Assembly: GCF_902498995.1 (NCBI RefSeq)
Contig: NZ_CABVLY010000004.1
Location: 1-64,000, forward strand
DNA length: 64,000 nt
Source: Burkholderia anthina
GTDB lineage: Bacteria; Pseudomonadota; Gammaproteobacteria; Burkholderiales; Burkholderiaceae
Reading direction: 5' to 3'
The notes below the pieces were generated by a model. It did no database searches. It was given only the letters and a program-made list of their open reading frames with translations, and was not told where the DNA came from. The stretch's first letter is position 1. Every line of letters starts with the position of its first letter. Below are positions 18,401 to 27,038 of this stretch, in pieces. The translations under genes and the position numbers were made by a program.

Positions 18401-21324
18401 AAACGGCGTTCGCCGACGAAGGCGTGCCGCTGCAGACCGTGCTGAACGCCGCCCGCGAGCGGCGCGCGATCGAAGGCGAGGACGTCGTGCGGATCGTCAA
18501 CGCGCGCGAGCACAACCTGAAGGCGCTCGACGTCGACATCCCGCACGGCAAGTTCAACGTGATTACCGGCGTGTCGGGTTCCGGCAAGTCGACGCTCGCG
18601 TTCGACATCCTGTTCCACGAAGGCCAGCGCCGCTATCTCGAATCGCTGAACGCGTATGCGCGCTCGATCGTGCAGCCGGCCGGACGGCCGGAAGTCGATG
18701 CGGTGTACGGCATTCCGCCGACGGTCGCGATCGAGCAGCGGTTGTCGCGCGGCGGCCGCAAGAGCACGGTCGCGACGACCTCGGAGGTCTGGCACTTCCT
18801 GCGGCTGCTATATGTGAAGCTCGGCCTGCAGCATTGCATCCACGATGGCACGCCGGTCACGTCGCAAACCGTCGAATCGATCGCGGCGCAGCTGCTGCGC
18901 GACCATCGCGACGAACACGTCGGCTTTCTCGCGCCGCTCGTCGTCAACCGCAAGGGCGTCTATACCGACCTCGCGAAGTGGGCGAAGGCGCGCGGCAGCA
19001 CGCATCTGCGTGTCGACGGCGAGTTCGTGCCGGTCGATCCGTGGCCGAAGCTCGACCGCTTCCGCGAGCACACGATCGAGTTGCCGGTCGCCGACCTCGT
19101 CGTGTCGCCGGACAACGAAGCCGAATTGCGGCGTCTGCTGGACGAGACGCTCGAACTCGGCAAGGGCGTGATGCACCTGCTCGCGCCGCTCGACGGGCTG
19201 CATCACGCGATGCAGAACGATCGGTCGACCGCACGCGTCGGCGAGATCAAGGTGCTGTCGGTCAAGCGTGCGTGCCCGGTTTGCGGCACGAGCTACCCGG
19301 AACTCGATCCGCGGATGTTCTCGTACAACAGCAAGCACGGCTGGTGCACGACCTGCGTCGGCACGGGCGTCACGCTCACGCGCGAGCAGCGCGCCGCATA
19401 CGACGACACGGTGCTCGCCGGGGACGATCGCGGCCGCGAGCAGACTTTGCCGTCGGACGAGCAGGAACCGGAAGGCGTCGGCAACGAGCCGTGCCCGGAT
19501 TGCCACGGCACGCGGCTGAACCCGTCCGCGCGCGCGGTCACGTTCGACGCGCATCCGATCGTCGAGGTCGCGCAGTGGACGGTGTCCGATACGCGCCGCT
19601 GGATCGATGCGCTCGAACTGACCGGGCGCGACGCGCAGATCGCGCGCGACATCGTCAGCGAGATCGGCAGCCGCCTCGCGTTCCTGGAGGAAGTCGGCCT
19701 GGGCTACCTGAGCCTCGACCGCGCGGCGCCGAGCCTGTCGGGCGGCGAAGCGCAGCGCATCCGGCTCGCCGCGCAGCTCGGCAGCAACCTGCAGGGCGTC
19801 TGCTACGTGCTCGACGAGCCGACGATCGGCCTGCATCCGCGCGACAACCAGATCCTGCTCGACGCGCTGCGCAAGCTGGGCGACAAGGGCAACACGCTCG
19901 TCGTCGTCGAGCATGACGAGGACACGATTCGCCGCGCCGATCACATCATCGACGTCGGCCCGGGCGCCGGCAAGCGCGGCGGCACGCTGGTCGCCGAAGG
20001 CGCGGTCGCCGATCTGGCCGCACGGCCGGATTCGGTGACGGGGCGTCTGCTCGCCCATCCGATGACGCATCCGCTGCAGCCGCGCCGCGCGGTGAGCGTG
20101 GCGGGCAGGAAGGGCGCGCCGGCGGTGCCGGAGGCGTGGCTGACCGTCCACGGCGCGACGCTGCACAACCTGCGCGACGTCACCGTCGGCATTCCGCTCG
20201 CGCGGCTCGTCGCGGTGACGGGCGTCAGCGGCTCGGGCAAGTCGACGCTCGCGCGCGACGTGCTGATGACGAACCTGCTCGACGCGGTCGGCCGTTCGGT
20301 GCTGTCGTCGCCGGCCACGCGGCGCGCGCGCAAGGCCGCGCAGCAGGACGCGCCGGCCGCCAACCGCCGTTCGAGCGTGCTCGCGCGCAGTGCGCCGCGG
20401 CCGTCGCTGAACGTCACGCATGCGTGGCAGGGCTGCGCGTCGCTCAGCGGCTGGGAGCGGATCGATCGCGTGCTCGAAGTCGACCAGACGCCGATCGGCA
20501 AGACGCCGCGTTCGTGCCCGGCGACCTACATCGGCGTGTGGGACACGATCCGCAAGCTGTTCGCCGATACGCTGGAGGCGCGTGCGCGCGGCTACACGGC
20601 GTCGCGTTTCTCGTTCAACACCGGCGACGGGCGTTGCCCGGCCTGCGAAGGGCAGGGCGTGCGCACGATCGGGATGAGCTTCCTGCCCGACGTGAAGGTG
20701 CCGTGCGACGTGTGCCACGGGCAGCGCTTCAACCCGGAGACGCTTGCGGTCACGTGGCGCGGCCGGAACATCGGCGACGTGCTGACGATGGAGATCGACG
20801 AAGCGGTGGCGTTCTTCGCGCCGATTTCGAACATTGCGCATCCGCTGCAGCTGATGAAGGACGTCGGCCTCGGCTACCTGACGCTCGGCCAGCCGTCGCC
20901 GACGCTGTCCGGCGGCGAGGCGCAGCGGATCAAGCTCGTCACCGAGCTCACGAAGGTGCGCGACGACATCACGCGGCGCGGCCAGAAGGCGCCGCACACG
21001 CTGTACGTGCTCGACGAACCGACGGTCGGCCTGCACATGGCGGACGTCGCGAAGCTGATTCGCGTGCTGCACCGGCTCGTGGATGGCGGGCATAGCGTCG
21101 TCGTGATCGAGCACGATCTCGACGTGATCGCGGAAGCCGACTGGATCATCGATCTCGGCCCGGAAGGCGGCGTGGGCGGCGGGACGATCGTCGCGGCGGC
21201 GCCGCCCGAAGGGCTCGTGCAGGTGCGGGCGAGCCATACCGGGCAGGCGCTCGAGCCCGTGCTGGCGCGAACGGCGACGGAAGACGGCGAAGCCGGGCGG
21301 CAGGGAGAAGCGCGGGTCGGTTGA
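15430..21324 (+). CDS. uvrA2: tandem double-length UvrA paralogue (excinuclease ABC subunit A-like)
   Basis: A 1964-residue protein made of two complete UvrA-like halves. Walker A motifs stand near residues 34-42 (GPSGSGKSS), 670, 1047 and 1597 (each GVSGSGKST). ABC signatures LSGGE(V/A)QR stand near 512, 859, 1435 and 1826, each followed by a DEP Walker B. Zinc-module cysteines are seen in CETCRGFG/CDVCGG, CPTCGGSG/CPDCDG, CPVCGTS/CPDCHG and CPACEGQG/CDVCHG. Normal UvrA has about 950 residues and works as a dimer, so this looks like a covalently linked dimer. The start is TTG at 15430, because similarity begins at once (NLIRIRGARQHNLKNLDLDL). It is preceded by an SOS box and ended by a strong terminator. 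It is a single-gene unit; canonical uvrA is expected elsewhere in the genome. Confidence 0.93.
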   Translation: MSSSNLIRIRGARQHNLKNLDLDLRTGEMTVVTGPSGSGKSSLVFDTLYAEGQRRYVETFSAYARQFLDRMDRPQVERVDGVPPAIAIDQTNPVRSSRSTVGTMTELNDHLKLLYARAAELFDRKTARQVRHDTPETIYAELVERTRADDPRVVVTFPVELPDSASEDEVAQWLSASGYTRVQAQREVASPTGPRKVLDVVADRFRVQPADKVRVVEAIEASLKRGGGRVNVYVLAPEAENALAEPQIWRFSTGLHDPDSDLRYAEPQAALFSFNSAYGACETCRGFGRVIGVDLGLVIPDARKTLRGGAIKPMQTPAWKECQDDLMRYAAKAGIPRDTPWFDLTDAERDWVVNGSPDWNGKWQSQWYGVKRFFGYLESKAYKMHIRVLLSKYRSYTPCDVCGGARLKTESLQWRLGSKANADAVLAPANRFMPRGVDWTRAQLEALPGLTVHDLMLLPIERIRRFFDEVSLPSALLDDALKLLLAEVRTRLKYLCDVGLGYLTLDRQSRTLSGGEVQRINLTTALGTSLTKTLFVLDEPSIGLHPRDLTRIVEAMQRLRDAGNTLVVVEHDPSVMLAADRLIDMGPGPGERGGTIVYDGTPGDIRSAHTLTGEYLGGRKHVAHASNWARRPVDANTPCIVLAGATEHNLRDVTVEIPLQRLVCVTGVSGSGKSTLLQDVLYPAMARHHGKATESPGAFRNLTGADQVGDVVFVDQSPIGKTTRSNPASYVGAFDEIRKLFAKAPLALQRGYGPGTFSFNSGDGRCPTCGGSGFEHIEMQFLSDVYLRCPDCDGSRYRAEILEVRIERGDRALSIADVLDLTVSEAAAFFAADAEVLRVLQPIVDVGLEYVKLGQPVPTLSGGEAQRLKLAGFLAESAAAAGGRRVASEEARIARAKLFMFDEPTTGLHFDDIAKLMQAFGKLLAAGHSLIVIEHNLDVIRAADWLIDLGPEGGDGGGLVLCAGTPDDVKACAESHTGVALLQYDRAMDAETAFADEGVPLQTVLNAARERRAIEGEDVVRIVNAREHNLKALDVDIPHGKFNVITGVSGSGKSTLAFDILFHEGQRRYLESLNAYARSIVQPAGRPEVDAVYGIPPTVAIEQRLSRGGRKSTVATTSEVWHFLRLLYVKLGLQHCIHDGTPVTSQTVESIAAQLLRDHRDEHVGFLAPLVVNRKGVYTDLAKWAKARGSTHLRVDGEFVPVDPWPKLDRFREHTIELPVADLVVSPDNEAELRRLLDETLELGKGVMHLLAPLDGLHHAMQNDRSTARVGEIKVLSVKRACPVCGTSYPELDPRMFSYNSKHGWCTTCVGTGVTLTREQRAAYDDTVLAGDDRGREQTLPSDEQEPEGVGNEPCPDCHGTRLNPSARAVTFDAHPIVEVAQWTVSDTRRWIDALELTGRDAQIARDIVSEIGSRLAFLEEVGLGYLSLDRAAPSLSGGEAQRIRLAAQLGSNLQGVCYVLDEPTIGLHPRDNQILLDALRKLGDKGNTLVVVEHDEDTIRRADHIIDVGPGAGKRGGTLVAEGAVADLAARPDSVTGRLLAHPMTHPLQPRRAVSVAGRKGAPAVPEAWLTVHGATLHNLRDVTVGIPLARLVAVTGVSGSGKSTLARDVLMTNLLDAVGRSVLSSPATRRARKAAQQDAPAANRRSSVLARSAPRPSLNVTHAWQGCASLSGWERIDRVLEVDQTPIGKTPRSCPATYIGVWDTIRKLFADTLEARARGYTASRFSFNTGDGRCPACEGQGVRTIGMSFLPDVKVPCDVCHGQRFNPETLAVTWRGRNIGDVLTMEIDEAVAFFAPISNIAHPLQLMKDVGLGYLTLGQPSPTLSGGEAQRIKLVTELTKVRDDITRRGQKAPHTLYVLDEPTVGLHMADVAKLIRVLHRLVDGGHSVVVIEHDLDVIAEADWIIDLGPEGGVGGGTIVAAAPPEGLVQVRASHTGQALEPVLARTATEDGEAGRQGEARVG

Positions 21325-21345
21325 GCGCGGCGCTTCCCGATGAAG

Positions 21346-21381
21346 CGGCCCCGGTGTCGAGCGAGACACCGGGGCCGTTTT
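21346..21381 (+). terminator. intrinsic terminator after the UvrA-paralogue gene
   Basis: Perfect 13-bp stem CGGCCCCGGTGTC/GACACCGGGGCCG with a six-base loop, immediately followed by TTTT at 21378-21381. It starts 21 bases after the stop codon. Confidence 0.9.
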
Positions 21382-21414
21382 CACATCCGCGCTGGCAGCG
21401 CAGCGCTGATTGAC

Positions 21415-21443
21415 GACACGGCCCGGATCATCCGGGCCGTGTC
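21415..21443. repeat. second perfect 13-bp inverted repeat in the same intergenic region
   Basis: Arms GACACGGCCCGGA and TCCGGGCCGTGTC with a three-base loop, 34 bases after the terminator and without a T-run. It could be a backup terminator, an mRNA-end stabiliser or a leader element of etfB. Confidence 0.6.
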
Positions 21444-21585
21444 GCATCCGGCGTCCGAAAACGGGCCGCCCAATAGGTTTGGGCTATGACCGGCAGAGTC
21501 AATCGATAGTTGTCGCCGCACCGGATTGCGCGTGTAATGGCTCGCGATATCGGAAGATGCCAACGACCCTACGGAGGAGCAGCGC

Positions 21586-22335
21586 GTGAAGATCGTGGTC
21601 GCAGTAAAGAGAGTGGTCGATTACAACGTGAAGGTCCGCGTGAAGTCGGACAACACGGGCGTGGACATCGCGAATGTGAAGATGTCGATGAATCCGTTCG
21701 ACGAGATCGCGGTGGAAGAAGCCGTGCGCCTGAAGGAAGCGGGCGTGGCGACGGAAGTGATCGCGGTGTCGGTCGGTGTCGGGCAAGCGCAGGAAACGCT
21801 GCGCACGGCGCTGGCGATCGGCGCGGATCGCGCGATCCTGGTCGAGTCGAACGACAGCGTCGAGCCGCTGGCCGTCGCGAAGATCCTGAAGGCGCTGGTC
21901 GACAAGGAACAGCCGCAACTGGTGATCCTCGGCAAGCAGGCGATCGACGACGATTCGAACCAGACGGGCCAGATGCTGGCCGCGCTGGCTGGCCTGCCGC
22001 AAGCGACGTTCGCGTCGAAGGTGACGGTCGCCGACGGTAAGGCGACTGTTGCACGCGAAGTCGACGGTGGTGCGGAAACGCTGTCGCTTCAACTGCCCGC
22101 GGTCGTGACCACCGACCTGCGCCTGAACGAGCCGCGCTACGTGACGTTGCCGAACATCATGAAGGCGAAGAAGAAGCCGCTGGAAAACGTGAAGCCGGAA
22201 GACCTCGGCGTGGATGTGACGCCGCGTCTGAAGACGCTGAAGGTGGTCGAGCCGCCGAAGCGGGCGGCCGGCGTGAAGGTGCCGGACGTGAAGACGCTGG
22301 TCGAGAAGCTGAAGACCGAAGCCAAGGTGCTGTAA
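21586..22335 (+). CDS. etfB: electron transfer flavoprotein subunit beta
   Basis: Protein of 249 residues matching EtfB throughout: [20 protein letters not shown] at the start, [20 protein letters not shown], the signature [21 protein letters not shown] at about 125-145, and [18 protein letters not shown] near the end. The heterodimer with EtfA carries FAD and AMP and passes electrons from acyl-CoA dehydrogenases to ETF:quinone oxidoreductase. The start is GTG 21586 with GGAGGAG upstream. etfA follows after 16 bases. Confidence 0.95.
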   Translation: MKIVVAVKRVVDYNVKVRVKSDNTGVDIANVKMSMNPFDEIAVEEAVRLKEAGVATEVIAVSVGVGQAQETLRTALAIGADRAILVESNDSVEPLAVAKILKALVDKEQPQLVILGKQAIDDDSNQTGQMLAALAGLPQATFASKVTVADGKATVAREVDGGAETLSLQLPAVVTTDLRLNEPRYVTLPNIMKAKKKPLENVKPEDLGVDVTPRLKTLKVVEPPKRAAGVKVPDVKTLVEKLKTEAKVL

Positions 22336-22351
22336 GAGGGAGCGGAAAGAA

Positions 22352-23311
22352 ATGACGATTCTGGTGATTGCAGAGTGCGACGCCCCGAAGGAAGCCCCCT
22401 TGGGGGGCAACGCGTCGATCAAGGCCGCGACGCTGAACACGGTGGCGGCGGCAGCGAAGATTGGCGGCGACATTCACGTGCTGGTCGCAGGCCACAACGC
22501 GCAAGCGGCGGCTGATGCAGCGGCAAAGATTGCAGGCGTATCGAAGGTGCTGCTGGCCGACGCGCCGCAACTGGCCGCAGGCCTGGCGGAAAACGTCGAG
22601 GCGACGGCGCTGAACATCGCGAAGGACTATTCGCACGTCCTCGCGCCGGCGACGGCCTACGGCAAGAACATCGCGCCACGTATCGCCGCGAAGCTGGACG
22701 TCGCGCAGATCTCCGAGATCACGGCGGTTGTGTCGGCCGACACGTTCGAGCGTCCGATCTACGCGGGCAACGCGATCGCGACGGTGCAGTCGAGCGACCC
22801 GATCAAGGTGATCACGGTACGTGCGACGGGTTTCGATCCGGTGGCGGCGGAAGGTGGTAGCGCATCGGTCGAGAAGATCGAAGCGGCAGCGGACGCAGGC
22901 AAGTCGCAATTCGTGAGCCGAGAGGTGACAAAGCTGGATCGCCCCGAACTCACCAGCGCGAAGATCATCGTGTCGGGCGGCCGCGGTCTGGGTAGCGGCG
23001 AAAACTACACGAAGTTCCTGGAGCCGCTGGCGGACAAGCTCCAGGCAGCACTCGGCGCGTCACGTGCCGCAGTCGACGCTGGCTACGTCCCGAACGACTA
23101 CCAGGTCGGCCAGACCGGCAAGATCGTCGCGCCGCAGCTGTACATCGCGGTCGGCATCTCGGGTGCGATCCAGCATCTGGCCGGCATGAAGGATTCGAAG
23201 GTGATCGTCGCGATCAACAAGGACGAAGAGGCGCCGATCTTCAGCGTGGCCGATTACGGTCTCGTCGGCGACCTGTTCGCGCTCGTGCCGGAGCTGACCG
23301 ATGCCGTCTGA
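22352..23311 (+). CDS. etfA: electron transfer flavoprotein subunit alpha
   Basis: Protein of 319 residues. The C-terminal FAD domain carries [40 protein letters not shown] and [20 protein letters not shown], all EtfA hallmarks. Near the N-terminus, [20 protein letters not shown] is longer than usual: about seven extra residues (PKEAPLG region) are coded by a small G/C palindrome. Start ATG 22352 with GAGCGGAAAG before it. The last 11 bases overlap the start of the next gene. Confidence 0.95.
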   Translation: MTILVIAECDAPKEAPLGGNASIKAATLNTVAAAAKIGGDIHVLVAGHNAQAAADAAAKIAGVSKVLLADAPQLAAGLAENVEATALNIAKDYSHVLAPATAYGKNIAPRIAAKLDVAQISEITAVVSADTFERPIYAGNAIATVQSSDPIKVITVRATGFDPVAAEGGSASVEKIEAAADAGKSQFVSREVTKLDRPELTSAKIIVSGGRGLGSGENYTKFLEPLADKLQAALGASRAAVDAGYVPNDYQVGQTGKIVAPQLYIAVGISGAIQHLAGMKDSKVIVAINKDEEAPIFSVADYGLVGDLFALVPELTDAV

Positions 23312-24179
23312 CGCCGCGCCGCAGGCCGGCGGCATGGGCGGCTCGACGCCGGCTCAGTCGTACCTGTTCGTGCCGGGGAACAAGCCCGAACGGTTCGACA
23401 AGGCGCTCGCGAGCGGCGCCGACGCGGTCATCATCGATCTCGAGGATGCCGTCGAACCCGACGCGAAAACGGCCGCGCGCGACGCGATCGCCCGGTGGGT
23501 GTCGCCCGAGCATCCCGTGCTCGTGCGAATCAACGCGCGGCACACGCCGTGGTTCGAGGCCGACGCCGCGCTTGGCGCATCGAAGGGCGTGGCCGGCATC
23601 GTGCTGCCGAAGGCCGAAAGCGCCGAAGACGTGTGCGCCGCCATCGCGCTCGCGCGCCGGCGCGTGCCGGTCTATCCGCTGATCGAAAGCGCGAACGGCG
23701 TGTGGCACGCGCTCGATATCGCGAAAGCGCCGTACGTCGAGCGGCTGATGTTCGGCACGCTCGATTTCATCGCGGACATGGGGATGCCGGACGATGGCGT
23801 CGCGCTCAATCACTTCCGGTCGCAACTCGCGTTGATTTCACGGGTGGCCGGCATCGAATCGCCGGTCGATGGCGTGACGCCGGACATTCATGACGGGGCG
23901 CGGATCGAGCGCGATGCGTTCAACGGCAAGCAACTGGGGTTCGGCGCGAAGCTGTGCATTCATCCGAAACAGATCGCGTTCGTGCACCGGTGTTTCCGGC
24001 CGAGCGCGGATGAGGTCCGGTGGGCGCAGCGCATTCTCGATGCGATGCGCGATTCCAGCGGCGGCGTGGTGACCGTCGACGGCAAGATGGTCGATCGCCC
24101 GGTGCTGTTGCGCGCCACGCGGATCGCGGCGCTGGCTGCGTCCGTCAGCATGGGGGCGAGCGGGGCGGCCGGCGCGTGA
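23301..24179 (+). CDS. HpcH/HpaI aldolase / citrate lyase beta-like protein
   Basis: Protein of 292 residues of the CitE-like family: [20 protein letters not shown] at the start, [20 protein letters not shown] (metal and CoA-ester site), [34 protein letters not shown] and [13 protein letters not shown]. Members include citrate lyase beta, malyl/citramalyl-CoA lyases and malyl-CoA thioesterases. Lyase partner subunits (CitD, CitF) are absent, so a stand-alone (citra)malyl-CoA lyase or thioesterase is likeliest. ATG 23301 overlaps the end of etfA by 11 bases, so the two are translationally coupled, linking it to an acyl-CoA oxidation route. Confidence 0.85.
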   Translation: MPSDAAPQAGGMGGSTPAQSYLFVPGNKPERFDKALASGADAVIIDLEDAVEPDAKTAARDAIARWVSPEHPVLVRINARHTPWFEADAALGASKGVAGIVLPKAESAEDVCAAIALARRRVPVYPLIESANGVWHALDIAKAPYVERLMFGTLDFIADMGMPDDGVALNHFRSQLALISRVAGIESPVDGVTPDIHDGARIERDAFNGKQLGFGAKLCIHPKQIAFVHRCFRPSADEVRWAQRILDAMRDSSGGVVTVDGKMVDRPVLLRATRIAALAASVSMGASGAAGA

Positions 24180-24631
24180 TCCGGCGTGGTGTGTTCGCGG
24201 GAATCGCTGGAGTACGGCGCCGTGACCGGCGGCGGGCTCGATCCCCGACCCTGTGGAACGCAGCTTCGATGCGGACGCGGGCCCTCGATCGTCAATGCGG
24301 CCCCGTTTCCCGGGTGTCGGGGCGAATGGCATGATCCGGGAGCGCGGGCAGCGTTGTCCGCGCCCGGTCAATTTCGGCTATTCGACTTCCATGCCGGAAA
24401 GTGCTGCACAATCACGACTCCGTCGACGGACTGCCGGAAACAGGTGATGAATGCCGCGCCGGACGCGCTTTCCGGCGTGACTCGGTGCGGGCATCCGCCC
24501 GATAGCCGGGTTCTCCTTGGAAGCGTGAGCCATTCCGCCGCGCTTTCTCAAGGATTCCTGGGATTTGCCGTTATCTCAGTTCGTCCTGAACCTTTTCCTC
24601 GTCGTGGCGAGGGCGCGCTTAGACACCGGCG
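24180..24631. other. intergenic stretch, no gene recognised
   Basis: About 450 bases between the CitE-like gene and the diguanylate cyclase gene. No convincing protein on either strand, no clear terminator. It should hold the promoter of the cyclase gene, but no good -35/-10 pair could be picked. Confidence 0.45.
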
Positions 24632-25840
24632 ATGAGAGTCGATTTAGCAACCCTTTACTTCCTAGCAATCGGAACGCTGCTGTCCAGTTCCGCCATGACG
24701 TACTGGGAGCACACGTCTCATCCCAAGCGCGGCAAGGAACTGCGGGCGCTTGCGGCCGGGTATGCGACGCTGGGAATCGGCTGCGCGACGGCGGCATTCC
24801 GGAGTCAACTGCTGGGCGCCGCTGGCGCCGCCGTCAGCAATCTCGTGATTCTGAGCGGTTATCTGCTCGTTCTGCACGCCGTGGCGATGTTCAACGGCCG
24901 GCGGTATGTCGCCGGCTCCATCGGGCTGCTTCTGTTGATGGGCATGACCTGGGCGGCAGCCGGCGCGCGCTGGCAGGCTGCCGTATGGCTTTATGCCAGC
25001 GCGCTCCCGATCGCGCTCGTTTCGGCCATGACGGCCTTCGAGCTGATGCGAAGCGACGGGATGCCAGCGGTTCAATCCCGGCGCGTCGCCGTGATCGTGA
25101 CGGGCATCCACTCGGCGTTTTACGCCGCCAGGGCGTTCGTCCTGCCATGGCTGCCTCCTGTCTTCGGAGGGCACATCCTGTCGGCTGCCAGCGAAATCAC
25201 CATGTACGAAGGGGTGCTCTATTCGGTGATTTTGCCGATGACGTTACTCCGGCTCACCAGGGAAGAAGTTCATGGGGAACTGCTGCAAGAGTCCCGTACC
25301 GATTACTTGACGCGCCTGGGCAACCGGAAGCTGTTTTTTGAAGAGGGTGAGCGGGCGATCAACGACTGTGCGCTGCATTGGCGCCCCGTGACGCTCCTTG
25401 CGTTTGATCTCGACCACTTCAAGCGCATCAACGATCGCTACGGGCACAAGACCGGCGACGAGGTGTTGAAGTCATTCGCGGACACCGTTCGAGCCGCTGC
25501 GGATGCGGAGGCGATTCTCGCGCGCATCGGCGGGGAGGAGTTTGCCGCGCTGCTGCCGGGGCACGATAGCCACAGCGCAAAACGGGTCGGCGATCGCGTT
25601 GCGGAACGGTTTGCAACGCTGTCGCATCACGCCGGCGGCGATCGCATTTGTGCGACCGTCAGCATCGGCCTGGCCGAAGCCGGGCGCGAAACAGCGTCGC
25701 TCGCCGAGCTGTTGTCGGCGGCTGACCTCGCGCTATATCGGGCCAAGTCGCTCGGCGGCAATCGACTCGTGCATCACGCGGGCGGAGGAGGGAGCGGCGA
25801 CGCCGAGGAAGCGCGTCGCGAAACGCAACGGCTGCTCTAG
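24632..25840 (+). CDS. membrane-bound GGDEF diguanylate cyclase
   Basis: Protein of 402 residues. The N-terminal 210 residues contain six or seven hydrophobic segments with no named sensor domain. The GGDEF domain follows: TDYLTRLGNRKLFFEEGE, LLAFDLDHFKRINDRYGHKT, and an active-site loop GGEEF at residues 300-304, then FAALLPG and ADLALYRAKSLGGNR. GGEEF is a catalytically competent variant. The inhibitory RxxD site that should lie five residues before it is absent (ADAEAILARI), so no product inhibition is expected. It should make cyclic di-GMP at the membrane in response to an unknown cue. Confidence 0.9.
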   Translation: MRVDLATLYFLAIGTLLSSSAMTYWEHTSHPKRGKELRALAAGYATLGIGCATAAFRSQLLGAAGAAVSNLVILSGYLLVLHAVAMFNGRRYVAGSIGLLLLMGMTWAAAGARWQAAVWLYASALPIALVSAMTAFELMRSDGMPAVQSRRVAVIVTGIHSAFYAARAFVLPWLPPVFGGHILSAASEITMYEGVLYSVILPMTLLRLTREEVHGELLQESRTDYLTRLGNRKLFFEEGERAINDCALHWRPVTLLAFDLDHFKRINDRYGHKTGDEVLKSFADTVRAAADAEAILARIGGEEFAALLPGHDSHSAKRVGDRVAERFATLSHHAGGDRICATVSIGLAEAGRETASLAELLSAADLALYRAKSLGGNRLVHHAGGGGSGDAEEARRETQRLL

Positions 25841-25984
25841 ATCCGTGGTTCGGACAGCGTCTCGACAGGACGCGCATCACGACACGAAGCCGCGCACGCG
25901 ACTTTGCGCCGAAACCGTGCCGCCGCGACGTTTTCCGTTCGACAGTCGCGGGTGTTGCATCGACGGAGTCAGGCGAATGAGCGT

Positions 25985-26947
25985 TCAGCCGCGATCGTCG
26001 TCGAAGCCGCGCGTGATCAACGCGTAAGGCCCGCGCGTCAGATTTTCCTTGAGGAATGCCACGCAAACCCGGATCTTGGCCGACGATGACGAACGGGCCG
26101 ACGTGACGGCCCATACGTCGGCGCGTTGCGAGTAGCCCGGCAAGATGCGCACGAGCGCGCCCGAGCGGAGGCTCGACGCCACGTCCCATACCGAAGCCAT
26201 GATTACCCCATAGCCATCGAGCGCCCACTGTCGAACGATGTCGCTATGATTCGAGGCGACCGGCCCCGTGACCTTCACGGTCTCTTCGCCGCTCGGCCCG
26301 GTCAGGCGCCAGACGCCAAACCGCTGGTCGCGCCCGCGAAACAGCAGGCAATCGTGCTGGGCAAGGTCGCCAAGACATTTCGGCGTGCCCGCGCGAGCGA
26401 GATATGACGGCGCCGCGCAGAGAACGCGCGCGCTGTCGGCGATCTTGTGTGCAATCAGGTGCGGCTCCTGGATCTCGCCGACCCGAACGTCGATATCGAA
26501 ATTTTCACCGACAAGATCCGCGCGCCGGTCGAGCAGTTCCAGCCATATCTCCAGTCCGCCGTACCGCTGCCTCAGTAACGAGAGGATCGGCGATACGTGT
26601 TCGCGGCCCAGGCGCAGGCTCGTGCTGATCCGGATCAGGCCGCGCGGCTCGCCTGCCAGCCCCGAGAACGTATCGGCCATGCCCTGAACGTCGTCGAGAA
26701 TCTTTTGCGCCCATTGGAAGGCGGCTTCCCCGTCGCTGGTGATGGTCACGCGTCGTGTCGTGCGCACGAACAGCTTCACGCCGAGCGCGCTTTCCAGCAG
26801 CGCGATGCGCTTGCTGACGTGCGATGGAGAGATCCCCATCTCCGTCGATGCCGTGACGAAGCTCGACCGGCGCGCGACCGTGCAGAACAGCTGGAGGTCG
26901 CGGAGGAAGCCGTCATTGTTGGCTAATAGCGCATTATGAGTTTCCAT
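25985..26947 (-). CDS. LysR-family transcriptional regulator
   Basis: Protein of 320 residues. The N-terminal winged helix (DLQLFCTVARRSSFVTASTE, SPSHVSKRIALLESALGVKL, FVRTTRRVTITSDGEA) is followed by a LysR substrate domain (LIRISTSLRLGREHVSPILS, GENFDIDVRVGEI). The style is that of the CrgA/DsdC-like group. It is divergent from the Gfo/Idh/MocA gene at 27039 with 91 bases between, so it probably regulates that gene and the transporter behind it. ATG 26947 gives the family start. Confidence 0.92.
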   Translation of the reverse strand: METHNALLANNDGFLRDLQLFCTVARRSSFVTASTEMGISPSHVSKRIALLESALGVKLFVRTTRRVTITSDGEAAFQWAQKILDDVQGMADTFSGLAGEPRGLIRISTSLRLGREHVSPILSLLRQRYGGLEIWLELLDRRADLVGENFDIDVRVGEIQEPHLIAHKIADSARVLCAAPSYLARAGTPKCLGDLAQHDCLLFRGRDQRFGVWRLTGPSGEETVKVTGPVASNHSDIVRQWALDGYGVIMASVWDVASSLRSGALVRILPGYSQRADVWAVTSARSSSSAKIRVCVAFLKENLTRGPYALITRGFDDDRG

Positions 26948-27038
26948 TTGGACGCATTGTGATCGTGAGAGTCACGAGTAATCTAGCCTCAAATCACGAC
27001 GCCGTCCATTTCCGGTCCGGCCGACACGCTTCCAAATC

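Noticed and set aside
18808-21447. Very long minus-strand open frame (about 880 codons) inside the UvrA-paralogue gene
   Set aside because: It mirrors the high-GC third positions of the real gene; the product is Arg/Asp/His/Ala-rich repeats of no fold, with no start signal.
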